Shown: positions 1-8,175 of the stretch, in pieces | Layout: each line of letters starts with the position of its first letter | How positions within the stretch are numbered: the first letter of the stretch is position 1 | From: Blautia massiliensis (ex Durand et al. 2017) | GTDB lineage: Bacteria; Bacillota; Clostridia; Lachnospirales; Lachnospiraceae | Direction of reading: 5' to 3' | DNA: 64,000 nucleotides | NCBI RefSeq assembly: GCF_001487165.1 | Contig: NZ_LN913006.1 | Location: forward strand, 1,988,096-2,052,095 | Translations under genes and position numbers: made by a program | Notes under the pieces: generated by a model | Database searches by the model: none | Seen by the model: only the letters and a program-made list of their open reading frames with translations | Told to the model about the DNA's origin: nothing

Positions 1-1179
1 CCATCCGATCTTAAAGAAATCCCGGATCGTTCCATCTACATTTCCGGCATATTTCTGTACGCCACGGTTGTTCATCACGCAGATCTGCGAGCTGTTATAC
101 ATGATGATATTATCTCCGCTCATTTTTATAGTCGTATATGGAATATTGAAATTTTTACGGAATTTCAGCTGTCCGCTCATACTATAGACTTCCATTGTAT
201 ACAGATCATCTTTATTATTGTTTTTAAATACCAAGCCAATCCTGTCATCACTGAAAAATGTACTTACGATCTCCTGTTTTACATTGACTGTTTTGCTTTC
301 TTTAGGAATCTGGCTTCCCTGGTAAGTAGAAAATCCATCATCTCGCAAAGCAATATACTTACTGTCACTGATACATTCCACCTGCGGGATCACTACATTC
401 TCATAGGTATAACCACTTACGATCCGATCATCCTTATTCTGCCCTACATCCCCATAATTATAAAATGCCACATAGCTGGTAGTCTTGCTTCCATCAACAT
501 ACTGGAATGTTACCATCATCACTCCGTTATCAGACACTGCTACATCCATGGGATATCCCGGATCATCGATCTTAGTCAGATTTTCCGCGACCAGACTGCC
601 ATCCGGATTATAAAAATTGATCCAGGTATTATCATCATTGTCCAGGATCACTGCAACCATTCCATTCGATGCGATCCGCACTTTTACAATAGCATAAGAT
701 GTTGTTACAGTTCCGGTCACACCTTTTTTGTCGCAGATATAAAGCGATGTTCCCTCGCTGTCTGCAACAACCGCCCTGCTTCCATTCACATCTGCAATAG
801 GATTCTGCATTGTATAGGTTTCATTCCAGATCGTATTCATGCTGTTGTCCACAACAGATACTCCATCCGGACTGTATCTCAGGATATCTCCATCCATGTC
901 CACATACTGTGTGGACACAACATCTTCCTGTTCGCTTGTATTTAATACTTTATAGCTGTGATAGCTTCTTTTTTCTGCATAGAGAAAAACCAGGCAGACT
1001 GCAGCAGCGATCACTGCCACTGTGATCACCTTTTTCCCCTTTCTTGAAATCCTTCGGCGATGAGAAGTTCTCCCGTAGTGAGCGCCTTCCTGTGCAGCCT
1101 GTTCCTGTGCAAGCCTGGCTTTTTGCCTCATCAGCTTTTTACGCTTTTGTTTTTTCTGTATTTTTTTTATGATATTCAC
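1..1179 (-). CDS. DUF5711-like membrane-anchored protein, C-terminus cut by window edge
   Basis: The frame is open from a GTG at 1179 to the left edge (393 codons), so the 3' end is missing. A GTG start fits the AAGGGA about 9 nt upstream; an in-frame ATG at codon 17 is the alternative. The first 50 residues are very rich in Lys, Arg and Gln, one membrane segment follows at about residues 51-67, and the rest is a beta-rich extracellular part with repeated short strands ending in YDG/NPDG-like turns, as in a beta-propeller. The layout matches the DUF5711 family of clostridia, whose function is unknown. It is read in the same direction as the LysM protein upstream of it, 66 nt away, and the two may be co-transcribed. 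Confidence 0.7.
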   Translation of the reverse strand, partial: MNIIKKIQKKQKRKKLMRQKARLAQEQAAQEGAHYGRTSHRRRISRKGKKVITVAVIAAAVCLVFLYAEKRSYHSYKVLNTSEQEDVVSTQYVDMDGDILRYSPDGVSVVDNSMNTIWNETYTMQNPIADVNGSRAVVADSEGTSLYICDKKGVTGTVTTSYAIVKVRIASNGMVAVILDNDDNTWINFYNPDGSLVAENLTKIDDPGYPMDVAVSDNGVMMVTFQYVDGSKTTSYVAFYNYGDVGQNKDDRIVSGYTYENVVIPQVECISDSKYIALRDDGFSTYQGSQIPKESKTVNVKQEIVSTFFSDDRIGLVFKNNNKDDLYTMEVYSMSGQLKFRKNFNIPYTTIKMSGDNIIMYNSSQICVMNNRGVQKYAGNVDGTIRDFFKIGW

Positions 1180-1245
1180 AACCGTATCCCTTACCTTAAG
1201 TATTTTATTTTGTAATTGGTTTTCCAGTTATTATAGCACACTCCA

Positions 1246-2508
1246 TCAGGGTAGTACAATTACCTGCCCGGGATAAATGATCTCATTGGCAGAAATTCCG
1301 TTTAATGCACAGATCTGTTCCATCGCCGCTACAGTGCCATAGCGGTTCAGACTGATCTGATACAAGGTGTCTCCCGGGCGGATCACATAAGTTTCTCCAG
1401 GATTTCCTGCAGCCACTGAAGTCTCTTCTGTTTTTTTCTCTTCTGTTTTATTATCCTTTTTTTGCGTTGCTTCTGAAACAGACTGTTTTTTTGACCTTCG
1501 AGGTTCCGGTGTTATTGAGATTTTTTCTCTTTTCTGCGTGGTTTCCGTCGGGACCGGAGTTCCCCGCACAGCTTCCTGCGTTTGTACCGGTTTTTGTGTC
1601 TGCACCGGTTTCTGCGTCTGCACCGCCTTTGGCGAAACCGATACACTCCGCACCGGTTCTGTTACTGCAGGTGTTATCTGCACCACCGAAGCAGAAGCGG
1701 CGCGATAATCTTCCGGAACCTCTGTTTTTTCCTGCTGATTCCGATAAAAGCCCACTCCAGCCACAAGAACTGCCAGTGCCAAACACACCGTAGCCGCATA
1801 AGAAAAAACAGAAGTTTTCTCTTCTCCCCGTTCCTCCGGATTTTTACTGTCTATGATCTTTCTGAAATTTCTGACAGCCCTGTCCTCCACTTCCTCGGAT
1901 GCCTCTCCGCCCTCTTTCTGGCTACGTTCGATCATATACGTCTGCATCTGAGAATTTTTCTCATAATAAATATAATACCCGCTCAGTTTTGCCATCATGC
2001 CGCCATCATAACGGAAAAAGGCATCCTCCCGTTCTCCAGGATCCATCAGCATCAGGATCTTTTCCCCTCCGAAATGTCTGAGATGTACTTTCACAAAAAG
2101 CTCCGTGATCTCCATTGCTATCTGAGGCTGTGCAAAAAACCATCCCACGATCTCCTGCTCCGGAAAATACTGATCCTTATCCTCCTGCAGTTTCTGCCAG
2201 AGTTTTTCCGAAAAGTCAATATGTTCTGCAGCAGCCTCCATGCCGTCTGCTGCAATGGCACCTTTTATAAAAATACAGGTCATATCTGCAGTCCATTGAA
2301 TTTCACCTGTAAGTACCGCCACACTTCCCTGGCCTTCCGGCTTTTCATCTTCTGCCAGGCTGCAGAGAAATGTGTATACATAATCTTCTATATAAATCCT
2401 GTAATCTCCGTTCGCCAGCCCGATCTGCCTTACATTTCTAGGCATGGAAAACGATTCCTGTGCGGCTTCCTGTTCTGTTGTGTCCTCCTTATAAATGACT
2501 TCTATCAT
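1246..2508 (-). CDS. LysM protein with N-terminal MPN-like (inactive JAMM) domain and one membrane segment
   Basis: 420 residues. Residues ~373-420 form a LysM domain (YVIRPGDTLYQIS...YPGQVIVLP) that should bind peptidoglycan. A membrane segment lies at ~235-255, so the N-terminal 230 residues are probably cytoplasmic and LysM external. The N-terminal part (~36-195) resembles an MPN/JAB1 fold: the EIVGWFFAQP stretch at 119-128 aligns with the EVVGWYHSHP of JAMM proteases, followed by a strand-helix pattern and LMLMDPGE. All metal ligands are replaced (HSH is FAQ), so protease activity is unlikely. Residues ~295-315 carry a KPVQTQ repeat. The MPN assignment is my inference from motif alignment; LysM is certain. 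Confidence 0.8.
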   Translation of the reverse strand: MIEVIYKEDTTEQEAAQESFSMPRNVRQIGLANGDYRIYIEDYVYTFLCSLAEDEKPEGQGSVAVLTGEIQWTADMTCIFIKGAIAADGMEAAAEHIDFSEKLWQKLQEDKDQYFPEQEIVGWFFAQPQIAMEITELFVKVHLRHFGGEKILMLMDPGEREDAFFRYDGGMMAKLSGYYIYYEKNSQMQTYMIERSQKEGGEASEEVEDRAVRNFRKIIDSKNPEERGEEKTSVFSYAATVCLALAVLVAGVGFYRNQQEKTEVPEDYRAASASVVQITPAVTEPVRSVSVSPKAVQTQKPVQTQKPVQTQEAVRGTPVPTETTQKREKISITPEPRRSKKQSVSEATQKKDNKTEEKKTEETSVAAGNPGETYVIRPGDTLYQISLNRYGTVAAMEQICALNGISANEIIYPGQVIVLP

Positions 2509-2609
2509 CTCATATCACTCCTTCTGTCCAAGCATAGCACAGTAAAAATGCGGATTTTAGCAGAATGTAAGAGTCTGTCCACAGAATTTAGCGACAGATT
2601 CCGCACCAT

Positions 2610-2639
2610 GCATATTTTTCCTTTTTTCAGGATATGATA
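2610..2639 (+). promoter_or_regulatory. Possible sigma-F/sigma-G type promoter of yyaC
   Basis: GCATA at 2610-2614 and GGATATGATA at 2630-2639 are separated by 15 nt. This is close to the forespore sigma-F consensus (GYWTA, about 16 nt, GGNRANAHTW; 8 of 10 in the -10 part). No sigma-A promoter is evident in front of yyaC. Position implies transcription starts near 2645. Confidence 0.45.
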
Positions 2640-2665
2640 GAGTGAAAAAAGAATCGAGGTTTCTC

Positions 2666-3253
2666 ATGGCTTTTTACATTGATGCCAGAAAAAACGGTTC
2701 ATCCGGCGAGATTGCCTATCTTCTGAAAAAATGCATTCTTCACTGTCCCAAAAAATGGACTGAGATCGTGTTTTTATGCATTGGCAGTGATCGTGTTACC
2801 GGAGATTGTTTAGGCCCATATATCGGACATCTTCTTCATCCTCATGAAACCGGACATATTTTTGTCTACGGCACTCTTTCCTGCCCGGTCCATGCCCTGA
2901 ACCTGGAAAAAACTTCATCGCTTATCACAAGGCTTCATCCACACGCCCTTGTAATCGCCATAGACGCTTCTCTTGGACAAAAAAAACACCTGGGCTATGT
3001 GACCATTGGAAATGGTGCACTTTACCCAGGTGCTGGTGTTCAGAAAGATCTTCCACCTGTAGGGGACATCCATATCACCGGCATTGTAAATACTGCCGGA
3101 ATCATGGAGCAGCTTACCCTGCAGACTACCCGGCTCTCCACCGTGGTAACACTTGCAGATGTGATCGCCTGCGGGATTCTTAAGATACTTCCTGCAGAAA
3201 CAGACTTATCCCCTGTTGATCTTGATTATGCGAACTCCTTGATCTGCTTATAG
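2666..3253 (+). CDS. yyaC: Spore protein YyaC (putative spore protease, DUF1256)
   Basis: 195 residues from ATG 2666, which has GAGG 6 nt upstream. An in-frame GTG at 2642 would start upstream of the likely transcription start, so I reject it. Recognisable YyaC features are CIGSDRVTGDCLGP, VYGTLSCPVHALNLE, ALVIAIDASLG, PGAGVQKDLPPVGDIHITGIVN. The family is related in fold to the spore protease GPR and is restricted to endospore formers; its substrate is not established. The last 28 bp overlap the 3' end of the convergent transketolase C-half gene. The sporulation-like promoter supports forespore expression. Confidence 0.92.
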   Translation: MAFYIDARKNGSSGEIAYLLKKCILHCPKKWTEIVFLCIGSDRVTGDCLGPYIGHLLHPHETGHIFVYGTLSCPVHALNLEKTSSLITRLHPHALVIAIDASLGQKKHLGYVTIGNGALYPGAGVQKDLPPVGDIHITGIVNTAGIMEQLTLQTTRLSTVVTLADVIACGILKILPAETDLSPVDLDYANSLICL

Positions 3254-4164
3254 ATACCCTCTGCATCGAGACCGTATTTATGAAGAAGCTCTAATGCCGG
3301 ACCGGACTCACCGAATACATCATGGATTCCGATACGTTTAACCGGTACCGGTGCCTTCTCAGCCAGGCACTCGCATACAGCTCCGCCAAGACCGCCGATG
3401 ATGGAATGCTCCTCAACAGTTACAACCTTGCCGGTTTCTTTGGCAGCTGCAACAACAAGGTCCTCATCCAGAGGCTTGATGGTATGGATATTGATCACTT
3501 TTGCATCGATTCCGTCTGCTGCAAGCTTCTCAGCTGCTTCAAGAGCCGGTGCAACGCAAAGTCCGTTTGCGATGATGGTAAGATCTTTTCCCTCGCGGAG
3601 AACGATGCCCTTACCAAGCTCAAATTTATAATCCGGTCTGTCATTGATAACCGGAACAGCAAGACGTCCGAATCTCATGTATACCGGTCCCTGATGCTCG
3701 TAAGCAGCAGCAACCATAGCTTTTGCTTCGATATCATCAGAAGGACTTGCAACGACCATGCCCGGAATCACTCTCATCAGGGCAAAATCCTCCAGGCACT
3801 GATGTGTGGCGCCATCTTCACCTACAGAAATACCGCCGTGAGTTGCTCCGATCTTTACATTCAGCTTCGGATATCCGATGGAGTTACGAACCTGCTCATA
3901 AGCACGTCCTGCTGCAAACATTGCAAAAGTACTTGCAAAGGGAACCTTACCTGTGGAAGCGATTCCTGCTGCAATACCCATCATGTTGCACTCTGCGATA
4001 CCGCAGTCAATGTGACGCTCCGGGAATTCTTTTTTAAACATACCTGTCTGTGTAGCTGCAGCAAGGTCAGCGTCAAGAACGATAAGATCCTCGTGTTTTT
4101 TTCCTAATTCTATGAGGGCACTGCCGTAGCTTGCTCTCGTTGCGATTTTCTTTACTTCTGACAT
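3226..4164 (-). CDS. Transketolase, C-terminal subunit
   Basis: 312 residues covering the Pyr and C-terminal domains of transketolase, encoded apart from the TPP-binding half. Visible are IDCGIAECNMMGIAAGIA (the catalytic Glu that activates TPP), GATHGGISVGEDGATHQ, and the C-terminal GIHDVFGESG. It works with the N-terminal subunit to move two-carbon units between ketose and aldose phosphates in the non-oxidative pentose phosphate pathway. Its start overlaps the stop of the N-half gene by 13 nt, which implies translational coupling. The 3' end overlaps yyaC on the other strand. Confidence 0.95.
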   Translation of the reverse strand: MSEVKKIATRASYGSALIELGKKHEDLIVLDADLAAATQTGMFKKEFPERHIDCGIAECNMMGIAAGIASTGKVPFASTFAMFAAGRAYEQVRNSIGYPKLNVKIGATHGGISVGEDGATHQCLEDFALMRVIPGMVVASPSDDIEAKAMVAAAYEHQGPVYMRFGRLAVPVINDRPDYKFELGKGIVLREGKDLTIIANGLCVAPALEAAEKLAADGIDAKVINIHTIKPLDEDLVVAAAKETGKVVTVEEHSIIGGLGGAVCECLAEKAPVPVKRIGIHDVFGESGPALELLHKYGLDAEGIYKQIKEFA

Positions 4165-4991
4165 AATGCTTCACCTACCTTCTCCAGATCTTCCATTGCC
4201 TGTGCATACTGCTCGTCATTCGGAGCTTTTCCGTGCCAGCCTACTGCGTTCTCCATGTAGGAAACGCCTTTACCTTTTACTGTTTTCATGATGATAGCTG
4301 TCGGCATACCCTTTGTAGCTCTTGCCTCATCAAAAGCAGCCTTCAGCTGATCCATATCGTTGCCGTCCGCAACATTGATCACATGGAAATTGAAAGCTTC
4401 AAATTTCTTGTCGATCGGATACGGGGAGCATACATCTGCAATGTCACCATCGATCTGAAGTCCATTGTTATCTACGATCACAACCAGGTTGTCCAGTTTA
4501 CGGAAGCCTGCGAACATAGCTGCCTCCCACACCTGGCCTTCCTCGATCTCACCATCACCCAGCAATGTATATACTCGATAGTCATCATTACTGAGTTTGG
4601 CAGAAAGAGCCATACCTGCTGCTGCAGAGATTCCCTGACCAAGAGAACCACTGGACATATCAACGCCCGGAATATGCTTCATATCCGGATGTCCCTGAAG
4701 ATAGGAGCCCAGATGACGAAGTGTTTTCAGATCCTCTTTTGGAAAATATCCTCTCTCTGCAAGTACAGAATAGAGTCCCGGTGCTGTATGTCCTTTGGAA
4801 AGGACAAAACGGTCACGGTCTGCCTTCTTAGGATCCTTCGGATCGATGTTCATCTCTTCAAAATATAAATAGGTGAACACGTCTGCTGCAGAAAGGGATC
4901 CGCCCGGATGGCCGGCCTTTGCTGCATGGACTGCTGTTACGATATCCTTGCGGACTTCGTTGGCAACTTTCTGAAGTTCTAACTTATCCAT
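4152..4991 (-). CDS. Transketolase, N-terminal (TPP-binding) subunit
   Basis: 279 residues. KAGHPGGSLSAADV, FVLSKGHTAPGLY, and the thiamine-diphosphate motif GDGEIEEGQVWEAAMFAG...VDNNGLQIDG are all present. Split transketolases with this arrangement are common in clostridia and archaea. The gene lies between the transaldolase (66 nt upstream) and the C-terminal half (overlapping), so all three are probably one transcript from the promoter at 5757-5784. A Shine-Dalgarno AAAGGAGA lies just ahead of the ATG. Confidence 0.95.
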   Translation of the reverse strand: MDKLELQKVANEVRKDIVTAVHAAKAGHPGGSLSAADVFTYLYFEEMNIDPKDPKKADRDRFVLSKGHTAPGLYSVLAERGYFPKEDLKTLRHLGSYLQGHPDMKHIPGVDMSSGSLGQGISAAAGMALSAKLSNDDYRVYTLLGDGEIEEGQVWEAAMFAGFRKLDNLVVIVDNNGLQIDGDIADVCSPYPIDKKFEAFNFHVINVADGNDMDQLKAAFDEARATKGMPTAIIMKTVKGKGVSYMENAVGWHGKAPNDEQYAQAMEDLEKVGEALCQK

Positions 4992-5057
4992 GTTATAAAT
5001 GTCTCCTTTTTAGTGCCCTGCTGTTCACAGGGAATTTGTATATAAAAGAGGTTTCGA

Positions 5058-5711
5058 TCACTCACCGAATACTGCCTTGTAATCAGCCTGGAATTTAGCG
5101 ATACCTGCATCTGTCAGCGGATGATGTGTCATCTGCTCAATTACCTTGAACGGTACCGTAGCGATATCTGCGCCTGCAAGTGCACATGCAGTTACATGCA
5201 TTGGATGACGAACGCTTGCTGCGATGATCTCTGTTGGGATATCTGCAACTGCAAACATCTCAGCGATCTGCTGGATCAGCTCAACGCCATCTGTGGAGAT
5301 GTCATCCAGTCTTCCAAGGAACGGAGATACATATGTAGCACCTGCTCTTGCTGCAAGAAGTGCCTGGTTAGCAGAAAAGATCAGAGTAACGTTTGTCTTG
5401 ATCCCCTCAGAGGAAAGAACCTTAACTGCCTTCAGTCCCTCTGTTGTCATAGGAATCTTAACAACCATGTTCGGATGGATCGCTGCGATCTCACGTCCCT
5501 CACGGATCATTCCCTCAGCATCTGTTGTGGTAGCTTTAACCTCACCGCTGATCGGTCCGTCAACGATCGTTGTGATCTCTTTGATCACCTCGTTGAAGTC
5601 TCTTCCTTCTTTGGCGATCAGAGACGGGTTTGTTGTAACTCCACAGATAACTCCCATGTCATTTGCTTCTCTGATATCCTCTACTTTAGCTGTGTCGATA
5701 AAAAATTTCAT
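5058..5711 (-). CDS. Transaldolase, small TalC/FSA-like type
   Basis: 217 residues, the length of the short transaldolase/fructose-6-phosphate aldolase family. The Schiff-base lysine is in MVVKIPMT (~Lys85), and [13 protein letters not shown] and SPFLGRLDD are present. In the last motif the residue that is Tyr in E. coli FSA is Phe here, as in Bacillus YwjH and in TalB, which points to true transaldolase rather than aldolase activity. The pairing with both transketolase halves in one operon agrees: together they make the complete non-oxidative pentose phosphate shuttle. AGGAGG precedes the ATG. Confidence 0.93.
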   Translation of the reverse strand: MKFFIDTAKVEDIREANDMGVICGVTTNPSLIAKEGRDFNEVIKEITTIVDGPISGEVKATTTDAEGMIREGREIAAIHPNMVVKIPMTTEGLKAVKVLSSEGIKTNVTLIFSANQALLAARAGATYVSPFLGRLDDISTDGVELIQQIAEMFAVADIPTEIIAASVRHPMHVTACALAGADIATVPFKVIEQMTHHPLTDAGIAKFQADYKAVFGE

Positions 5712-5756
5712 TGTTTTTTCCTCCTGTTTACGTTCGTTCTTTTTCTTGATGATTCC

Positions 5757-5784
5757 ATTATAACAAACTCATTGCGGGGGTCAA
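5757..5784 (-). promoter_or_regulatory. Sigma-A promoter of the transaldolase-transketolase operon
   Basis: On the minus strand, TTGACC (5784-5779) and a perfect TATAAT (5762-5757) are 16 nt apart, giving a leader of about 40 nt ahead of the transaldolase ATG. Three TTATTAATAA palindromes lie directly upstream. Confidence 0.75.
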
Positions 5785-5796
5785 GGCACCTGCTTT

Positions 5797-5974
5797 TTAT
5801 TAATAAATCTTTTATTAATAAAATAACATTTTATTAATAATGCCTGTCAATTTTTTCACCCAAAACAGCTTCTTTCCATTTTCCTCAATTCGAATATCGC
5901 CGTAATTATCGTAGCTAACAAGGTTTCTATTCAAATGTGTCATGGAAACTCTCTCTATATATTATTATTAATAA
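5797..5974. repeat. Four TTATTAATAA palindromes, candidate operator array
   Basis: The 10-bp perfect palindrome TTATTAATAA occurs at 5797-5806, 5812-5821, 5831-5840 and 5965-5974. Three are clustered just upstream of the -35 box of the transaldolase operon; the fourth is next to the stop of the LacI-type gene. Spacing of the first three starts is 15 and 19 bp. LacI operators normally have a central CG, so the neighbouring regulator is not an obvious ligand; an AT-rich UP element is another explanation. Confidence 0.6.
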
Positions 5975-5985
5975 TTTTTGCGCTA

Positions 5986-7104
5986 TTATTTATTTTTCTG
6001 TTCATCAGACTGGTTTCTGTCCAGTCTTGCATACCCCGTCGTGCGGCGCGTGATCAGCTTCGGGGTATATTCGATATTATACAGGCTGGCAGGTCTTTCA
6101 TCCAGGTAAAATTTATCATTCATGTCGATCTTACGGATGATGATGTCACAGGCATCCCTTCCCTTCAGCGCAACAAAATGATCAATGGTTGTCAGGGAGA
6201 TCCTGCGGATGCCGGAATAAAAAATATTGTCGCACCCTATGACAGAAACATCCTTCGGAACGTGTATCCTCATTTCATGCAACGCATCAATGGCGCCTAT
6301 AGCCATCATGTCATTCTGTCCTGCGATAGCCGTAAATTTCTGTCCTTCCTGGAGAAGCTCCATGGTCAGCTCGTAGCCCATGGCATACTCGGAATCCATC
6401 CGCGGGATCTTTCTGTCATTGGATTCATCTGCCGCCTTGATGAGCACATGATCTTTTTTTCCCTCTTTTTCAAACTCGCGGACAAAGCCCTCCACACGCT
6501 TGGAGCGCTGCCACTGCCGTCTGGTAAGAGGCGGCGTGATAAATGCCACATCCGTGTGCCCCAGATCAAGAAGATGTCTGGCCATCAGCCTTCCTACCAC
6601 TGTGTTGTCCTGATTGATAGCATCTACCGTGGTTGTTTTTTCCTTGTTGCTGATGATGACGAGCGGTGTTTCTTTTGCGATCTTTTCTACCTGATGCTGG
6701 AAATCCGGATGAGGATTGCAGGTATAGATGATCCCTGCCGGCCGCATGGTCTGCATCATACGGAGATATTTTTCTTCCAACCCCGCATCGCGCTGGGTGT
6801 TGCAGATAAATACCCCATATCCCTGCTCATTGGCCACAGCCTCGATCCCCTGAAGCAGCAGTACATAATAGGGACTGGTGAGTGTGGGGCAGAAAACAAC
6901 GATCAGCTTTTCTTTTCTGTCAGCTTTGTGTTTCCGACGTCCGGGAAGCTCATAGCCAAGCTCTCTGGCCGCCTGCTCCACCCGCTCCACAGTTTCTCTC
7001 GAAAAAGAAACATTATATTTCCGGTTCAGCACCATGGATACCGTTGCCTGGGAAACTCCTGCGCGTGCTGCCACATCCGATGAGGTTGCTTTCTTTTTTG
7101 CCAC
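5986..7104 (-). CDS. LacI-family transcriptional regulator
   Basis: 372 residues. An N-terminal helix-turn-helix (SSDVAARAGVSQATVSMVLN, with the hinge helix following) is joined to a periplasmic-binding-protein-like sensor domain (VVFCPTLTSPYYVLLLQGIE, TAIAGQNDMMAIGAIDAL, VSVIGCDNI). The start is the GTG at 7104, eight nt after AAAGGAGG; a further upstream GTG at 7113 lies inside that Shine-Dalgarno sequence. The effector is unknown. Being directly upstream of, and co-oriented with, the transaldolase-transketolase operon, it may control that operon, but its binding site cannot be told from sequence. Confidence 0.92.
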   Translation of the reverse strand: MAKKKATSSDVAARAGVSQATVSMVLNRKYNVSFSRETVERVEQAARELGYELPGRRKHKADRKEKLIVVFCPTLTSPYYVLLLQGIEAVANEQGYGVFICNTQRDAGLEEKYLRMMQTMRPAGIIYTCNPHPDFQHQVEKIAKETPLVIISNKEKTTTVDAINQDNTVVGRLMARHLLDLGHTDVAFITPPLTRRQWQRSKRVEGFVREFEKEGKKDHVLIKAADESNDRKIPRMDSEYAMGYELTMELLQEGQKFTAIAGQNDMMAIGAIDALHEMRIHVPKDVSVIGCDNIFYSGIRRISLTTIDHFVALKGRDACDIIIRKIDMNDKFYLDERPASLYNIEYTPKLITRRTTGYARLDRNQSDEQKNK

Positions 7105-7191
7105 CAGTCTCACCTCCTTTATAACCTGGGGAAATTTCCTGGCTGCTTATCACTTTTTGCAATCCCTCAGGGAATTTTTTACCTGATCCGA

Positions 7192-7788
7192 TTAAAGCTC
7201 CACTCTTCCTTCCAATGCCCGGAGAAGTGTCACCTCATCAATATACTCCAGATCACCGCCCACCGGAACTCCGCTGGCGATACGGCTTACTTTGATCCCG
7301 GTCGGTTTGATCAGCTTACTGATGTACATAGCTGTCGTTTCGCCTTCAAGACTGGAATTGGTTGCCACAATAACTTCCTTTACATCCCCCTGAAGGCGCT
7401 TCATCAGTTCCTTCAGTTTGATATCATCCGGCCCGATCCCAAGCATCGGGGAGATCGCACCATGAAGTACATGATATACACCGTCAAATTTACCTGTTTT
7501 CTCATATGCTGCCAGATCCCTGGTATTCTCAACCACCATGATCGTGCTGTGATCCCTTTTGGGATTGGCGCAGATCGGACAAAGCTCCTGATCTGTCAGC
7601 GTGTAACAGCACTTACAGTACTGAACATTCTGCCTTGCATCGGTAATGGAGGCGGTCAGCTGCTCCACCTGGTCCTTCGGCATATTCATGATATGAAATG
7701 CAAGACGCTGGGCAGATTTGGCTCCGATCCCCGGAAGATGGGAAAGCTGCTCAATAAGTTTATTGATATGGCTGCTGTAATATTCCAT
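7192..7788 (-). CDS. recR: Recombination mediator RecR
   Basis: 198 residues, the usual RecR length. It has the helix-hairpin-helix (LSHLPGIGAKSAQRLAFH), a four-cysteine zinc finger (CKCC...CPIC) at ~57-72, and a Toprim domain beginning with STIMVVENTRDL. RecR works with RecF/RecO to load RecA at gaps. The start codon overlaps the ybaB stop by one base (TGATG), the classic dnaX-ybaB-recR arrangement. Confidence 0.97.
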   Translation of the reverse strand: MEYYSSHINKLIEQLSHLPGIGAKSAQRLAFHIMNMPKDQVEQLTASITDARQNVQYCKCCYTLTDQELCPICANPKRDHSTIMVVENTRDLAAYEKTGKFDGVYHVLHGAISPMLGIGPDDIKLKELMKRLQGDVKEVIVATNSSLEGETTAMYISKLIKPTGIKVSRIASGVPVGGDLEYIDEVTLLRALEGRVEL

Positions 7789-8144
7789 CAGAAAGGAAGA
7801 CCTCCGCCAAGACCGCCAAGGCCGCCTGTGAGTTTGGACATCACTGCTGCTGACTCGGACTCAACCTGACGGAGCGCCTCATTTGTTGCTGCCGCGATCA
7901 TGTCCTCAAGCATCTCGATATCATCCGGATCTACCGCTTCCTCGGAAAGTGTGACCTTTGTTATTTCACGTTTACCGGAAACTGTAACGGAAACAGCTCC
8001 GCCGCCTACTGTTGCTGTAAACTCTTTTTCCTCAAGAGCTTTCTGGTTTTCTTCCATCTGACGCTGCATTTTCTGCGCCTGTTTCATAAGATTATTCATG
8101 TTTCCCGGCATACCCATGCCAGGAAATCCACCTCTTTTTGCCAT
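7788..8144 (-). CDS. YbaB/EbfC nucleoid-associated protein
   Basis: 118 residues from ATG 8144, which follows CAGGAGGA; a longer frame runs back into dnaX but lacks a ribosome site. It begins with a Gly/Met-rich arm ([15 protein letters not shown]), then the [13 protein letters not shown] helix and the [15 protein letters not shown] strands of the family. It ends in a Gly-rich tail. YbaB dimers bind DNA and accompany RecR functionally in many bacteria. It is sandwiched between dnaX (33-nt gap) and recR (1-nt overlap). Confidence 0.95.
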   Translation of the reverse strand: MAKRGGFPGMGMPGNMNNLMKQAQKMQRQMEENQKALEEKEFTATVGGGAVSVTVSGKREITKVTLSEEAVDPDDIEMLEDMIAAATNEALRQVESESAAVMSKLTGGLGGLGGGLPF

Positions 8145-8175
8145 AATACTTTCCTCCTGTTTTTTGTTTACGGAT

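Noticed and set aside
1582-2637. 351-codon open frame on the plus strand opposite the LysM gene
   Set aside because: No ribosome site, composition of an antisense frame, and the minus-strand frame has recognisable LysM and membrane segments.
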